A stretch of 64,000 nt of DNA, from positions 3,836,501-3,900,500 of the forward strand of contig NZ_JACHIU010000001.1 in assembly GCF_014207705.1 (NCBI RefSeq), given 5' to 3'. The DNA is from Sphaerisporangium rubeum. Lineage in GTDB: Bacteria; Actinomycetota; Actinomycetes; Streptosporangiales; Streptosporangiaceae. A program made the translations under genes and the position numbers. The notes under the pieces were generated by a model. The model saw only the letters and a list, made by a program, of their open reading frames with translations. It did no database searches and was not told the origin of the DNA. Of the stretch, positions 54,186 to 63,912 are shown one piece after another. The number at the start of each line of letters is the position of its first letter. Within the stretch, counting starts at the first letter, position 1.

Positions 54186-55159
54186 GCCGCCTCCGTCGTG
54201 GTGGTGCCGCGGGTCTGGTGGTGGCCGGTGAGGTGGAGGAACACGTCGTCGAGCGTGGGACGGCGCAGCACGATGTCCTCGGCCTCGATCCCGGCCTCGT
54301 CCAGCGCGCGGACCAGGCCGGTGAGCGCGGCCACGCGGTCGCGCACCGGCACGCTGACCCGCCGGGCCGCGACGTCGGTGTCGGGTTCGGCGCCGGTGAC
54401 GCGCGCCGCGAGCGCGGCGACGGCCGGCAGGCCTTCGGTGCCGGCGGCCACGACGTCGATGCGGTCGCCGCCGATGGCCGCCTTCAGCTCGGCGGGGGTG
54501 CCCTCGGCGATGACACGACCGGCGTCGACCACGCAGACCCGCGCGGCGAGCCGGTCGGCCTCCTCCAGGTACTGCGTGGTGAGCAGCACCGTGGTGCCGG
54601 ACGCGGCCAGCGCGGCGACCGCCTCCCACACCTCTTCGCGTCCGCGCGGGTCCAGCCCGGTGGTGGGTTCGTCGAGGAACAGCACCGGTGGCGACAGGAT
54701 CAGCCCGACGGCCAGGTCCAGCCGCCGCCGCATGCCGCCGGAGTACTGCGCGACCGGTTTGCCCCCGGTGCCGGCCAGGCCGAACCGCTCCAGCAGTTCG
54801 TCGGCGCGCCGCCGTGCCGCCGCGGCGCCGAGGTGGTGCAGCCGTCCGAACATGACGAGGTTCTGCCGGCCGCTGAGCACCTCGTCCAGCGCCGCGTGCT
54901 GCCCGACCAGCCCGATGTGGTACCGGGCCCGCGCGGCGTCCCGCACCACGTCGACCCCCGCCACCTCGGCCCGTCCGGCGTCCGGCCGGACCAGGGTGGT
55001 GAGGATCCGCACCGCGGTGGTCTTGCCGGCCCCGTTCGGCCCGAGCAGCCCGCACACCGTCCCGGCCGGCACGGCGAGCCCGAACCCGGCCAGCGCCTCG
55101 GTGTCCCCGTACCGCTTGCGCAGCCCTTCGGCGATGATCGCCTCTCCCGTGAAGTCCAA
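54182..55159 (-). CDS. DrrA-type ABC exporter ATPase
   Basis: This 325-residue ATPase has Walker [18 protein letters not shown], signature [15 protein letters not shown], Walker [15 protein letters not shown], and the DrrA-type C-terminal DUF4162 domain (about 250-325, [18 protein letters not shown]). The TTG start at 55159 is supported by GGAGGG five bases upstream. It is cotranscribed with the permease. A 35-bp palindrome lies 18 bases upstream and should be its operator. Confidence 0.92.
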   Translation of the reverse strand: MDFTGEAIIAEGLRKRYGDTEALAGFGLAVPAGTVCGLLGPNGAGKTTAVRILTTLVRPDAGRAEVAGVDVVRDAARARYHIGLVGQHAALDEVLSGRQNLVMFGRLHHLGAAAARRRADELLERFGLAGTGGKPVAQYSGGMRRRLDLAVGLILSPPVLFLDEPTTGLDPRGREEVWEAVAALAASGTTVLLTTQYLEEADRLAARVCVVDAGRVIAEGTPAELKAAIGGDRIDVVAAGTEGLPAVAALAARVTGAEPDTDVAARRVSVPVRDRVAALTGLVRALDEAGIEAEDIVLRRPTLDDVFLHLTGHHQTRGTTTTEAA

Positions 55160-55474
55160 AGCACCCTCCGCACTCTGTTTCCGTACGCCGTACCGTACAG
55201 CATACGGAAACGGTGTGCACCACCATCCGCAGGCTGCCGTAGATCAGGGGACATGGCGGAACGGCGCCTTCGCCGGTGGCCTGCGGGGCCCGGCCGCAGA
55301 TCGCTCGTGGCGACCCGGATGTCCGCGGATGACGGGGACTGGAACGTTCCAATACCGTCCAATACGGCCCGGCGACCAGGTCGGTGGGCCGATCCTTGGC
55401 GCGTCGGGGGCCAGGCCCGCGGCCTGCGCCGGCGCAGGCCGCCGCGCGATCACGGGCAGCCGGCCGCTCCGGCG
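55160..55474. other. 315-bp promoter region of the DrrAB operon
   Basis: Holds the palindrome at 55177-55211. Further upstream are GGAACGTTCC (55341-55350) and the direct repeat CCAATACCGT/CCAATACGGC (55349-55368), possible additional regulator sites. No gene is seen on either strand. Confidence 0.5.
55177..55211. promoter_or_regulatory. 35-bp near-perfect palindromic operator upstream of drrA
   Basis: The left arm GTTTCCGTACGCCGTAC and right arm GTACAGCATACGGAAAC flank a central C; 15 of 17 arm positions pair. The outer 9 bp are perfect. It is positioned over or just upstream of the ribosome-binding region of the exporter. The length suggests two dimers, as for several TetR drug regulators. 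No regulator gene is adjacent. Confidence 0.75.
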
Positions 55475-56692
55475 TCAGGACGTGCGGGTCCGGTCCCCGG
55501 TCCAGGCCGCTTCGAGGATCGCGGTCAGGCTGGCGGTGTCGGTCGGGCCGGGGTGGTTCTGGATCAGGCGGGTGACGCCACCGGCCATCTCCGCGAAACG
55601 CGGGAGGTCGGCGCGTGCCACGCCGATGTCCGCCAGGGTGGCAGGGATGCCGATGTCGGCAAGGAGCTCGTGGAGCCAGGTGAGGAACGTGTCCGCGGCC
55701 TCGGCATCGGAGGCGTCGCTCACGTCGAGACCGCACACCCCGGCGAGGACGGCCAGCCGGTCGCCGATGGCGTCCCTGGCCGCGTCCAGCGCATAGGGCA
55801 GCAGCAGCCCGACGCCGAGGCCGTGCGGGGTGTGGGTGGCCGCGCCGATGGGGTACTGGAGCGCGTGCGGAGCCCCGTTCCCCGCGTGGGAGAACGCGAG
55901 CCCGGCCAGCATGGACCCGTAGGACATGTCCGCGCGCGCGTTCTTGTCGCCTCCGTCCCTGACCACAGGGGGCAGGCTGCGGGCGATCCGCTCGGCGGCC
56001 AGGAGCGCGTAGTGATCGGTGATCGGGTTGCGGCCGAGGAAGACCTGCTCCACCGGGTCGCGCGGTCCGTGGGGCCGGGGTCGCGCGGTGTAGCTCTCCA
56101 CCGCGTGGCAGAACGCGTCGATGCCGGAGTGCGCGGTGACGGTCGCCGGGCAGGTGTAGGTGAGCTCGGGGTCGACGATGGCGAAGTCGGGCACGATGTG
56201 GACGCTGGAGACCCCCACCTTCAGCTCGCGGTCCGGGTCGGTCAGCACCGAGACCGGCGTGAGCTCGGAGCCGGTGCCCGACGTCGTCGGGACCGCGACA
56301 AGCGGCAGCGTCGGCCCCGGCACCTTCGACTCGCCGTAGAAGTCGCGCGGCGTCCCGCCGTGGCACCGGATGACGCCGACGATCTTGGCGAGGTCGATCA
56401 CCGTGCCACCCCCGATGGCGAGGATCACGTCGGCGTCCACCTCGGCGGCGACCGAGACGGCCAGGGCGACATCGGTGAGCGGCACGTCCGGAGTCGCGTC
56501 GGCGAACACCCCGACGACCTCGACCTTCTCCCGTACGGCGGCCACGATCCCGGCCACGCGCGGCTGCCCCAGAAGAACCCGGTCGGTCACGATCAGGACG
56601 CGCGAGCCGCACTCGGCCACCACTCGCGGGATGTTCTGCGCGACCCCTTCGCCCACTATCAGCTGGCGTGGCCCGCGGACGGTCTCAAGCAT
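55475..56692 (-). CDS. Iron-containing alcohol dehydrogenase
   Basis: This is a 405-residue group III alcohol dehydrogenase. The NAD(P) motif is [19 protein letters not shown], followed by [23 protein letters not shown]. The metal-binding segment is [16 protein letters not shown], with further histidines in [28 protein letters not shown]. The ATG at 56692 follows AAAGGC and leaves out a poor upstream extension. It is the distal gene of a uptake/oxidation cassette with an aldehyde dehydrogenase. The substrate may be a short alcohol, diol or hydroxy-acid. Confidence 0.9.
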   Translation of the reverse strand: MLETVRGPRQLIVGEGVAQNIPRVVAECGSRVLIVTDRVLLGQPRVAGIVAAVREKVEVVGVFADATPDVPLTDVALAVSVAAEVDADVILAIGGGTVIDLAKIVGVIRCHGGTPRDFYGESKVPGPTLPLVAVPTTSGTGSELTPVSVLTDPDRELKVGVSSVHIVPDFAIVDPELTYTCPATVTAHSGIDAFCHAVESYTARPRPHGPRDPVEQVFLGRNPITDHYALLAAERIARSLPPVVRDGGDKNARADMSYGSMLAGLAFSHAGNGAPHALQYPIGAATHTPHGLGVGLLLPYALDAARDAIGDRLAVLAGVCGLDVSDASDAEAADTFLTWLHELLADIGIPATLADIGVARADLPRFAEMAGGVTRLIQNHPGPTDTASLTAILEAAWTGDRTRTS

Positions 56693-56767
56693 GTCAGTGC
56701 CTTTCTGGAACGTCGGCGGTGATTCGCTGGGATGTGGCGCGCGCACCGGCGGGGAGCAGCAGGCCGG

Positions 56768-58228
56768 TCACGGCAGGTCGATCGCCGCGTAGGTGACGTC
56801 GAGGTACTCGAGGATCCCCTCGTGCGAGCCCTCCTTGCCGATCCCGGACTGCTTCACGCCGCCGAACGGAGCCGACGGGTCCGAGATGAGGCCACGGTTG
56901 ATGCCGACCATCCCCGTCTCCAGCCCCTCAGTGAACCGCAGCGCTCGCTGGAGGTCACGGGTGAAGACGTATCCGACCAGGCCGTGCTCGGTGTCGTTGG
57001 CCTTCGCCATCACCTCGTCGTCGGAGGTGAACGAGATGATCGGCGCCACCGGGCCGAAGATCTCCTCCTCCAGCATCCGCGCGTCCTCGGGCACGTCGAC
57101 GAGGACCGTCGGCGGGTAGAAGTGGCCCGGCCCGTCCGGACGCTCGCCGCCGACCAGGACACGTGCGCCGCGATCGACCGCGTCGGTGACGAGCTCGTCG
57201 ATCTTGGTGACCGAGGCCTCGTCGATCAACGCCCCGACGTCCACGCCGTCGTCGAGACCATGGCCCACCGAGAGCGCACCCATCCGCTCGGCGAAGCGCG
57301 CCGCGAACTCCTCGCGCACCGGCTCCTCGACGTAGATGCGGTTGGCCGCGATGCACGACTCCCCGATGTTGCGCATCTTGGCCACCATGGCGCCGTGGAG
57401 CGCGACGTCCAGGTCCGCGTCGGCGCACACGATCAAGGCCGCGTTGCCGCCGAGTTCCATGGAGGTGCGCAGCACGTTGTCGGCCGCCTGCCGGAGCAGC
57501 ACGCGTCCGACCTCGGTCGACCCGGTGAACGAGAGCTTGCGGGTGCGACGGTCGGCCAGCAGCGCCGAGACCACCTCGCCGGAACGCTTGGTCGTCACCA
57601 CGTTGACGACACCCGGGGGGACGCCGACCTCCTCCATGATGCGGGCCAGGAGCAGCATGGTGAGCGGCGTCTGGGCCGCCGGCTTGGTGATCGTCGTGCA
57701 GCCCGCCGCCAGCGCAGGCGCGATCTTGCGGGCACCCATGGCCAGCGGGAAGTTCCACGGCGTCACGAAGACGCACGGCCCGACCGGCTTCGGCACGGTG
57801 AGGATGCGGTATCCACCGCCGGGAGCGGTGTTGTAGCGTCCCTCGACGCGCACCGCCTCCTCGGCGAACCAGCGGAAGAACTCGGCGCCGTAGGCCACCT
57901 CTCCCCGGGCCTCGGCGAGCGGCTTGCCCATCTCGAGCGTTATCAGCCGGGCGACCTCCTCCGATCGCCCGGTCAGGGCCCGGTACGTCGCGGTCAGCAA
58001 CTCCGACCGTTTCCGCGGCGGGGTCGCCGCCCACTCCGCCATCGCCTTGCTCGCCACGTCCAAAGCGGCGAGCCCGTCGGCGACGCCGGCGTCCGCCACC
58101 TCGGCGATGGTCTTGCCGGTGGCCGGGTCCTCGACCGCGAAGGTGGCTCCGCTCGCGGCGTCGCGCCAGGCGTCGCCGATCCGGAGCCGCCGGTGCTCGG
58201 GGGCCAGGACGTTCATCGGGTCACTCAT
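56768..58228 (-). CDS. Aldehyde dehydrogenase (succinate-semialdehyde type)
   Basis: This 486-residue NAD(P)-dependent enzyme has Asn159 in TPWNFPLAMG, Lys182, general-base Glu258 in TSMELGGNAAL and nucleophile Cys292 in IGESCIAANR. The architecture and GVKQSGIGKEGSHEGILEYLD C-terminus fit the GabD/succinate-semialdehyde subgroup. The ATG at 58228 follows GGAGG. It lies between the transporter genes and the alcohol dehydrogenase, suggesting alcohol to aldehyde to acid. Confidence 0.92.
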   Translation of the reverse strand: MSDPMNVLAPEHRRLRIGDAWRDAASGATFAVEDPATGKTIAEVADAGVADGLAALDVASKAMAEWAATPPRKRSELLTATYRALTGRSEEVARLITLEMGKPLAEARGEVAYGAEFFRWFAEEAVRVEGRYNTAPGGGYRILTVPKPVGPCVFVTPWNFPLAMGARKIAPALAAGCTTITKPAAQTPLTMLLLARIMEEVGVPPGVVNVVTTKRSGEVVSALLADRRTRKLSFTGSTEVGRVLLRQAADNVLRTSMELGGNAALIVCADADLDVALHGAMVAKMRNIGESCIAANRIYVEEPVREEFAARFAERMGALSVGHGLDDGVDVGALIDEASVTKIDELVTDAVDRGARVLVGGERPDGPGHFYPPTVLVDVPEDARMLEEEIFGPVAPIISFTSDDEVMAKANDTEHGLVGYVFTRDLQRALRFTEGLETGMVGINRGLISDPSAPFGGVKQSGIGKEGSHEGILEYLDVTYAAIDLP

Positions 58229-58492
58229 CGCGTCGCCTCCTGTGATGTTCTTGGTGATGTCCGGGGTGACCTCGGCGATCGCACCCCTGCGTGCCGGCGA
58301 ACCGGTCACCCGGCCGCCGGGTCCGAGGCCGCCGAGGGGGTCGGCCGTGGCCTTGGCCGCGGCGCGACGCGCCGCCGACCGCCTTGTCGGGCCATGGCCG
58401 CTTCGGCGTCGTCCGGCCGTGCGCACCGGTGACGGCCCGCCGAGGCTCGATCGCCATGTGCGGTCGCATGCCGGCGTCGCCGGCCTGCGCGG

Positions 58493-59569
58493 TTACCTCC
58501 CGGCCCCGGACAGCGCCAGCCCGGTGCCCGCGTCGAACAGGTGCGCACGGTCCAGGTCGACCGTGACACGCAGCCGCTCGCCCGGCGTACCGGTGACGGT
58601 GGGCCGTGCCTTGACTTTGATGATCTCCGTCCCCACCCGGACGTCGACCACCGTCCGGTCACCGAGCGGCTCAAGGCCGTAGAGCTCACCCGGCAACGAC
58701 GCGTCCCCCCGCTGCTCGACGGACAGGTCCTCCGCGCGCAGGCCGAGCAGCAGCGGACGACCGTCCTCGGCCGTGGTCCAGCGGGGCCGCGGCAGCGTCC
58801 AGCCGTCCGCGCCGACCAGACGGTCTCCCTCGGCGTGGCAGGCGAGCAGGCTGATCGGCGGGCTCCCGACGAAGCCGGCGACCCACTGGTTGGCCGGCCG
58901 CTCGTACACCTCGGCCGGCGTTCCGACCTGCTGCACCTTCCCCTCCTTGAGGACCGCGACCTGGTCGGCCATGGACAGGGCCTCGACCTGGTCGTTGGTC
59001 ACGTAGACGAAGGTCCCCCCGAGGCTGCGGTGGATGCGGGTGAGCTCGGTGCGCATCTCGACGCGGAGCTTGAGGTCGAGGTTCGTCAGCGGCTCGTCCA
59101 TGAGGAACGCGCGCGGGCTGCGGACCAGCGCACGCGCCAGGGCGACCCGCTGCATCTCACCGCCGGACAACTGCGCGGGACGACGCTGCAGCAGACGTTC
59201 GATGTGCAGCAGGTTCGACATCTTCTCGACGGCGGCGGCGATCTCGCTCGACGAACGGCCGCGTGCCCGCAGCGGCGAGGCGATGTTCTCGTACGCCGTG
59301 CGTCGCGGGTAGAGGGCGTAGCTCTGGAAGACCATGGCCAGGTCGCGTGCGGCCGGGGAGTCACCGGTCGCGTCCTTCCCGTCCAGATGCACCGACCCGG
59401 CGTCGAGCTTCTCCAGGCCGGCGATCGCTCGCAGGGTCGTCGTCTTGCCCGCGCCGGAGGGTCCGAGCACGACGAAGAACGAGCCGTCCGGCACGTCCAG
59501 CGTCACCCCGTCCAGGGCCTGGACTTTACCGAAGGACTTGCGCAGCCCGTGCACTGCCACGGTTCCCAT
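58493..59569 (-). CDS. Sugar/polyol ABC transporter ATPase (second)
   Basis: This 358-residue MsmK/UgpC-like ATPase has Walker A LGPSGAGKTTTLRAIAG, signature LSGGEMQRVALARAL, Walker B RAFLMDEPLTNLD and a C-terminal TOBE/OB region (about 240-358). The switch His normally in VTHDQ is Asn here (YVTNDQVEAL). Start ATG overlaps the upstream ATPase stop (TGATG). Because the H-loop His is lost, this subunit may be catalytically weak in a heterodimer with its neighbour. Confidence 0.9.
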   Translation of the reverse strand: MGTVAVHGLRKSFGKVQALDGVTLDVPDGSFFVVLGPSGAGKTTTLRAIAGLEKLDAGSVHLDGKDATGDSPAARDLAMVFQSYALYPRRTAYENIASPLRARGRSSSEIAAAVEKMSNLLHIERLLQRRPAQLSGGEMQRVALARALVRSPRAFLMDEPLTNLDLKLRVEMRTELTRIHRSLGGTFVYVTNDQVEALSMADQVAVLKEGKVQQVGTPAEVYERPANQWVAGFVGSPPISLLACHAEGDRLVGADGWTLPRPRWTTAEDGRPLLLGLRAEDLSVEQRGDASLPGELYGLEPLGDRTVVDVRVGTEIIKVKARPTVTGTPGERLRVTVDLDRAHLFDAGTGLALSGAGR

Positions 59570-60636
59570 CAGGCCACCAGCTCTTCCGTGCTCACGTCGT
59601 AGACCGGCGGAGGCCCGCCGGTGTGCCGCAGCCCGACCTTTGCGTCCGCAGCGAAACGGACAGTCGGTGGCATCCGAACCCGTACCTCGCGCTGTCCGCC
59701 GTGGTCGACCACGTAGATGATTTCGTCGCCCAGCCACTCCGCCGAGACCACGCGAGCCGGGATCGAGCGTTCCGCCCCGGGTTGTGTGACCTCCAGCGCC
59801 TCCGGCCGGACGCCTGCGACCAGGCGACGGTCGCGCGGCAGGTTCGGCGGTGGCGTGAGGGCCAGTCCGCTCTGGCTGCGCAGCTTCCCGTCGGCCACCT
59901 CCACCTCGATCAGGTTCATCGGCGGGGAGCCGATGAACGCGGCGCAGAAAAGACTCGCCGGACGGTCGTAGACCTCCAGCGGCGTGCCGATCTGCTCGAC
60001 GCGTCCCTTGTTGAGGATGGCGATCCGGTGACCGAGCGACATCGCCTCGACCTGGTCGTGGGTGACGTAGACCATCGTCGTCCCCAGTTCCCCCTGCAGG
60101 TGCTTGATCTCGGTGCGCATGTCCGCCCTGAGCTCCGCGTCCAGGTTGGTGAGGGGTTCGTCCATGAGGAACGCGCGCGGCCGTCGCACCAGGGCCCGGG
60201 CGAGCGCGACACGCTGCTGCTCCCCGCCGGACAGCCGGTGCGGTCGCCGGTCCAGGAGCGGGCCGAGCCGCATCAGCCGGGCGGCCTCGTCGACCCGCTC
60301 GTGCACCTCCGCCTTGGGAAGTCCCTCGGCCCGCAGGGGGAACGCCAGGTTGTCGCGGGTTCTCAGGTGCGGGTAGAGAGCGTAGAACTGGAACACCATG
60401 GCGATGTCGCGCTCGGCGGGCGGCAGGTCGTTGACCAGCGTGTCGCCGATGCGGATGTCACCCGTCGTCTGCCTCTCCAGGCCCGCTATGGACCGCAGCG
60501 TGGTCGTCTTGCCGCACCCCGAAGGGCCGAGCATCACGAACAGTTCGCCGTCGCCGATGGACAGGTCCACCTGTTCGACGGCGACCGTCCCGTCGGGGTA
60601 GCGCTTGTGCAGCGCGGTCACCTCGATGCCTGCCAT
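59569..60636 (-). CDS. Sugar/polyol ABC transporter ATPase (first)
   Basis: This 355-residue MsmK/UgpC-like ATPase has a complete set of motifs: LGPSGCGKTTTLRSIAG, LSGGEQQRVALARAL, RAFLMDEPLTNLDAE and an intact H-loop YVTHDQVEAM. C-terminal TOBE domain. It overlaps the permease stop by one base. Two non-identical ATPases with two permeases are reminiscent of glycerol/polyol systems such as GlpST. Confidence 0.92.
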   Translation of the reverse strand: MAGIEVTALHKRYPDGTVAVEQVDLSIGDGELFVMLGPSGCGKTTTLRSIAGLERQTTGDIRIGDTLVNDLPPAERDIAMVFQFYALYPHLRTRDNLAFPLRAEGLPKAEVHERVDEAARLMRLGPLLDRRPHRLSGGEQQRVALARALVRRPRAFLMDEPLTNLDAELRADMRTEIKHLQGELGTTMVYVTHDQVEAMSLGHRIAILNKGRVEQIGTPLEVYDRPASLFCAAFIGSPPMNLIEVEVADGKLRSQSGLALTPPPNLPRDRRLVAGVRPEALEVTQPGAERSIPARVVSAEWLGDEIIYVVDHGGQREVRVRMPPTVRFAADAKVGLRHTGGPPPVYDVSTEELVA

Positions 60637-61547
60637 CAGCGTCGCACCGCCCCGAGCGTCACACCGGCGACGAGGTGCTTGCGCACCAGGTAGGCGAAGA
60701 CGAGCACCGGCAGGGCGAACACGATGGAGGCGGCGGCCACCAGACCCCAGTCCACGGTGGTCCCGCCGATGAGGCCGGCGATGGCGGGTGGGGCCGTCCG
60801 CACGCCGTCGCTGGAGGTGAGGAAGATGGCGAACACGAACTCGTTCCACGAGAAGATGAGGGCGAAGACCGCCGTCGCGGCGATACCGGGCAGGAGCAGG
60901 GGAAGGGTGAACCGCCAGAACGCCTGCAAGCGGGTGTAGCCGTCGAGCATGGCGGCGTCCTCGTACTCCGCGGGAACCTCGTCGACGAACCCCTTCATCA
61001 TCCAGATCGTGAAGGGGACGTTGAACGCGGTGTAGATGAGGATCAACCCGAGCTTGTTGTCGATGAGCCCGACCTGGCGGTACATGAGGAAGATCGGGAT
61101 CACGACCACCACGGGTGGCATGAAGCGCGTGGACAGGATGAAGAACAGCTGGTCCTTCTTGGCCTTCACGGAGAACCGTGAGTAGGCCCAGGCCGCCGGG
61201 ACCCCGAGCACGGTGGCCAGCACCGTGGAGACCCCGGCGACGATGACGGAGTTGAGGAACGAGACCGACAAGGCCGAGCGACCGCCACCGGAGGCGACGA
61301 ACACGTCCTTGAAGTGGTCCAACGTGACCGTGAAGTCGAAGAACTTGGCTGGGATGGCATAGACGTCCCGGTTCTCCTTGATGGACGTCTCGATCATCCA
61401 CAGCACCGGGAAGAGCATCACGACGGCCAGCACGGTCAGCAGCGCGACCTCCAGCACCGAGCGGCCCCGGCCGCTGAAGCGGCGCGCCGGCGGCGTGTGG
61501 TCCCGGGCAGGGCCGGCGGACACGGCCTCGTCGACGGAGAGGGCCAT
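60636..61547 (-). CDS. ABC sugar/polyol permease (MalG-like)
   Basis: This 303-residue protein has six helices. The EAA motif is EYEDAAMLDGYTRLQAFWRFTLPLLLPGIAAT, the coupling loop of MalG-type permeases. The N-terminal cytoplasmic tail is about 30 residues. One-base TGATG overlap with both neighbours. Confidence 0.92.
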   Translation of the reverse strand: MALSVDEAVSAGPARDHTPPARRFSGRGRSVLEVALLTVLAVVMLFPVLWMIETSIKENRDVYAIPAKFFDFTVTLDHFKDVFVASGGGRSALSVSFLNSVIVAGVSTVLATVLGVPAAWAYSRFSVKAKKDQLFFILSTRFMPPVVVVIPIFLMYRQVGLIDNKLGLILIYTAFNVPFTIWMMKGFVDEVPAEYEDAAMLDGYTRLQAFWRFTLPLLLPGIAATAVFALIFSWNEFVFAIFLTSSDGVRTAPPAIAGLIGGTTVDWGLVAAASIVFALPVLVFAYLVRKHLVAGVTLGAVRR

Positions 61548-62497
61548 CAGTCCTCCTTGAGCTTGTTCAAGTAGCGCAGGTAGAGCTGCGTGAGGACGAT
61601 GACGATGAGGACCATGAGGATCCCGTACGCCGAGGCGGTTCCGGTGTTGAAGCCCAGGAACGCGACCTTGTAGACGTGGAACGACAACGTCTCGGTGGAG
61701 ACCCCCGGACCTCCGCTGGTGAGGATGTAGACGAGGTCGAACAGCCGGAACGCCTCGATGGCCCGGAACAGCACGGCGATGAGCAGCAGCGGCCACACCA
61801 GCGGAAGAGTGATGGTGCGGAACCGGAACCACTCCGACGCACGGTCGATCGACGCGGCCTCGTACAAGTACTTGGGAACCGCGGTGAGGCCCGCGAGCGC
61901 GATGAGCATGATGAACGGCGTCCATTGCCAGGTGTCGACCACGATCAGGGAGAACAGTGCCGTCCGCTGCCGGGTGAGCCACTCCACCTGCCCCAGGCCG
62001 AGCGAGCCGAGCATGCTGTTGATCACGCCGAACTGCGCGTCGAGCATGAACCGCCAGAACAGCCCGACCACGACCGGCGACAGCATCATCGGGACCAGGA
62101 ACAACGTGGTCAGCAGTCCCCGTCCGTGCGTGCGCCGTGAGATCAGGTAGGCGATGGTGAAACCGAGCACGGTCTGCAGGGTGACCGCGCCGACCACGTA
62201 GATCAACGTCGTCAAGGCCCTCAGGTGGACCTGTGCCGAGGTCAGGATCGCGGTGTAGTTCTCGAACCAGACGAAATGAGCGGATCCCCCGCGGGTGGCC
62301 GAGTAGTCGGTGAACGACAGGTACAAGGCCCACAGCAACGGGAACACCGACATGGCGAGCAACAGCAGCAACGCGGGGGAGATGAAGGCTACGGCGAGCC
62401 AGCGGTCGCTCAGCCGGCGGGACCCCCCCGGTGCAGGCGGCGTCGCGGACGCCGCCTGCACCGGGTGATCGGTCGTCAGAGAGACGGGGTCACTCAC
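61547..62497 (-). CDS. ABC sugar/polyol permease (MalF-like)
   Basis: This 316-residue permease has six helices and a short periplasmic loop. The EAA motif is YLYEAASIDRASEWFRFRTITLPLVWPLLL. GTG start overlaps the binding-protein stop by four bases. It forms the transmembrane pore with the next gene product. Confidence 0.92.
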   Translation of the reverse strand: MSDPVSLTTDHPVQAASATPPAPGGSRRLSDRWLAVAFISPALLLLLAMSVFPLLWALYLSFTDYSATRGGSAHFVWFENYTAILTSAQVHLRALTTLIYVVGAVTLQTVLGFTIAYLISRRTHGRGLLTTLFLVPMMLSPVVVGLFWRFMLDAQFGVINSMLGSLGLGQVEWLTRQRTALFSLIVVDTWQWTPFIMLIALAGLTAVPKYLYEAASIDRASEWFRFRTITLPLVWPLLLIAVLFRAIEAFRLFDLVYILTSGGPGVSTETLSFHVYKVAFLGFNTGTASAYGILMVLIVIVLTQLYLRYLNKLKED

Positions 62498-63912
62498 AGC
62501 CCGCCGCCGCCCTTGCGGCCGCTGGAGTTGAGCACGGCCTGCTGCTCCTTGGCGATGTCGTTGAGCGCGTCCTTCGGCGCCTTCGCGCCGTTGAGAGCCG
62601 CGTTCACGTTGGTGTTCTCGATGTCGACGAGGCGCGCGTACTCGGGGACGTTCCACATGTCCCGCATCCGCGGCACCGAGTCGGCGTACACCTGGTTGAA
62701 CGGGCCGGCGTTGAGGAACTCCGGCGACTGCAGCGCGTCCGTGCGCGACGGCACGCCACCGGCCGCGGCCCACTTCTTCTGGATGTCGGCCCGCTCGAAC
62801 CACTTCATGAAGTTCAGGGCCTCGGCCTGGTTCGCCTCGGAGGAGTAGGCCGACACGTGCATGCCCATGCCGCCGAGAGGCACCAGGTTCGTCTTCTGGG
62901 TCGGCAGGGTGGCGAAACCGAGCTTGCCGAGGATCTCCTCGCGCGTCTTGCCGAGCGTCGACTGCTTGGGGTCGAGCAGGCCGCCGCTCGCGGCGATCCA
63001 GTTGAACGCGATGCAGGCCTTGCCCTGGGCGACGGCCGCGTTCACCTCGTCGATGAACCAGTTGCCGGAGCCCTTGGCGGTCAGCGGCTTCATCTTGTTG
63101 ACCAGGACGTCCATCGCCTCCTGGCCCGCGGCGTCGTTGAGGACGCCGTCGATCTTGCGCGACTTGGCGTCCCAGAGGTTGCCGCCGTACACGCCGTTGA
63201 CCGTGTTGTAGGTCACGGCCGCGGCGTCGGAGCCGTTGGCCTGGTGGAAGGCCAGCCCGCTGACGCCGGGGTTGTCCGCCTGGCACTTCTCGGCGGCCGA
63301 GATCATCTCGTCCCAGGTCTGCGGCGGCTTGTCGCCGATCAGGTCCTTGCGGTAGATCATCGTCCAGGTGTCACCGAGCAGCGGCAGCCCGTACAGGCTG
63401 GCGTTCTCGTCACGCTTACCGGTCTCCGCCTGGGGGAACTGGCCGTAGGCCGCCAGGAGGTAGGGGTTGTAGGCGTTGACGTCGATGTTCTTCTTGACGA
63501 AGTCGGTGAGGTCGAGGATGTTGCCGTTGGTCACGGCCTCACCGATGTGCTGCGAGTCCAGGATCGCGATGTCGAAGTCGGTCTTGTGCGCGGCGAACTG
63601 GGTGAACATCGCGTCGTGCCAGTTCGCGTTCGGCACGGTGTTGACCTTGATGGTCGTGTTCGGCCGCTCCTTCTTGTACTCCGCGTTCGCGAAGGCTTCC
63701 AGCGCCTGGGCGGGGGGCCACTCGAACCAGATGAAGCTGAGGGTCAGCGGGTCCTTGGTGAGCTCCGGGATGGTCGCCGGCGCCTTGGGGGCGCTCGCGC
63801 CGTCGTCCCCGCCGCACGCCGTCACGGTCGTGGCCAGCAACAGGACCGCCGTCGCCAGCTGAACCGTTCGACGGGGAACGGACAGTCGTCCTATTCGCTT
63901 CGGATACCGCAT
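62494..63912 (-). CDS. Extracellular solute-binding lipoprotein
   Basis: This 472-residue family 1 solute-binding protein has a twin-basic-rich lipoprotein signal with lipobox TVTAC (Cys33) and GGDDG after it. The body reads FIWFEWPPAQALEAFANAEYKKERPN, DIAILDSQHIGEAVTNGNILDLTDFVKK, SLYGLPLLGDTWTMIYRKDLI. It binds a sugar, polyol or related solute outside the cell. First gene of the cassette; the promoter lies at the right edge of the window. Confidence 0.92.
   Translation of the reverse strand: MRYPKRIGRLSVPRRTVQLATAVLLLATTVTACGGDDGASAPKAPATIPELTKDPLTLSFIWFEWPPAQALEAFANAEYKKERPNTTIKVNTVPNANWHDAMFTQFAAHKTDFDIAILDSQHIGEAVTNGNILDLTDFVKKNIDVNAYNPYLLAAYGQFPQAETGKRDENASLYGLPLLGDTWTMIYRKDLIGDKPPQTWDEMISAAEKCQADNPGVSGLAFHQANGSDAAAVTYNTVNGVYGGNLWDAKSRKIDGVLNDAAGQEAMDVLVNKMKPLTAKGSGNWFIDEVNAAVAQGKACIAFNWIAASGGLLDPKQSTLGKTREEILGKLGFATLPTQKTNLVPLGGMGMHVSAYSSEANQAEALNFMKWFERADIQKKWAAAGGVPSRTDALQSPEFLNAGPFNQVYADSVPRMRDMWNVPEYARLVDIENTNVNAALNGAKAPKDALNDIAKEQQAVLNSSGRKGGGGL

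Noticed and set aside
53322-56612. One continuous minus frame of about 1096 codons that could be read as a dehydrogenase-ABC fusion
   Set aside because: Only the last 287 codons (permease) are real in this frame; the rest is out of frame with the ATPase and alcohol dehydrogenase genes.
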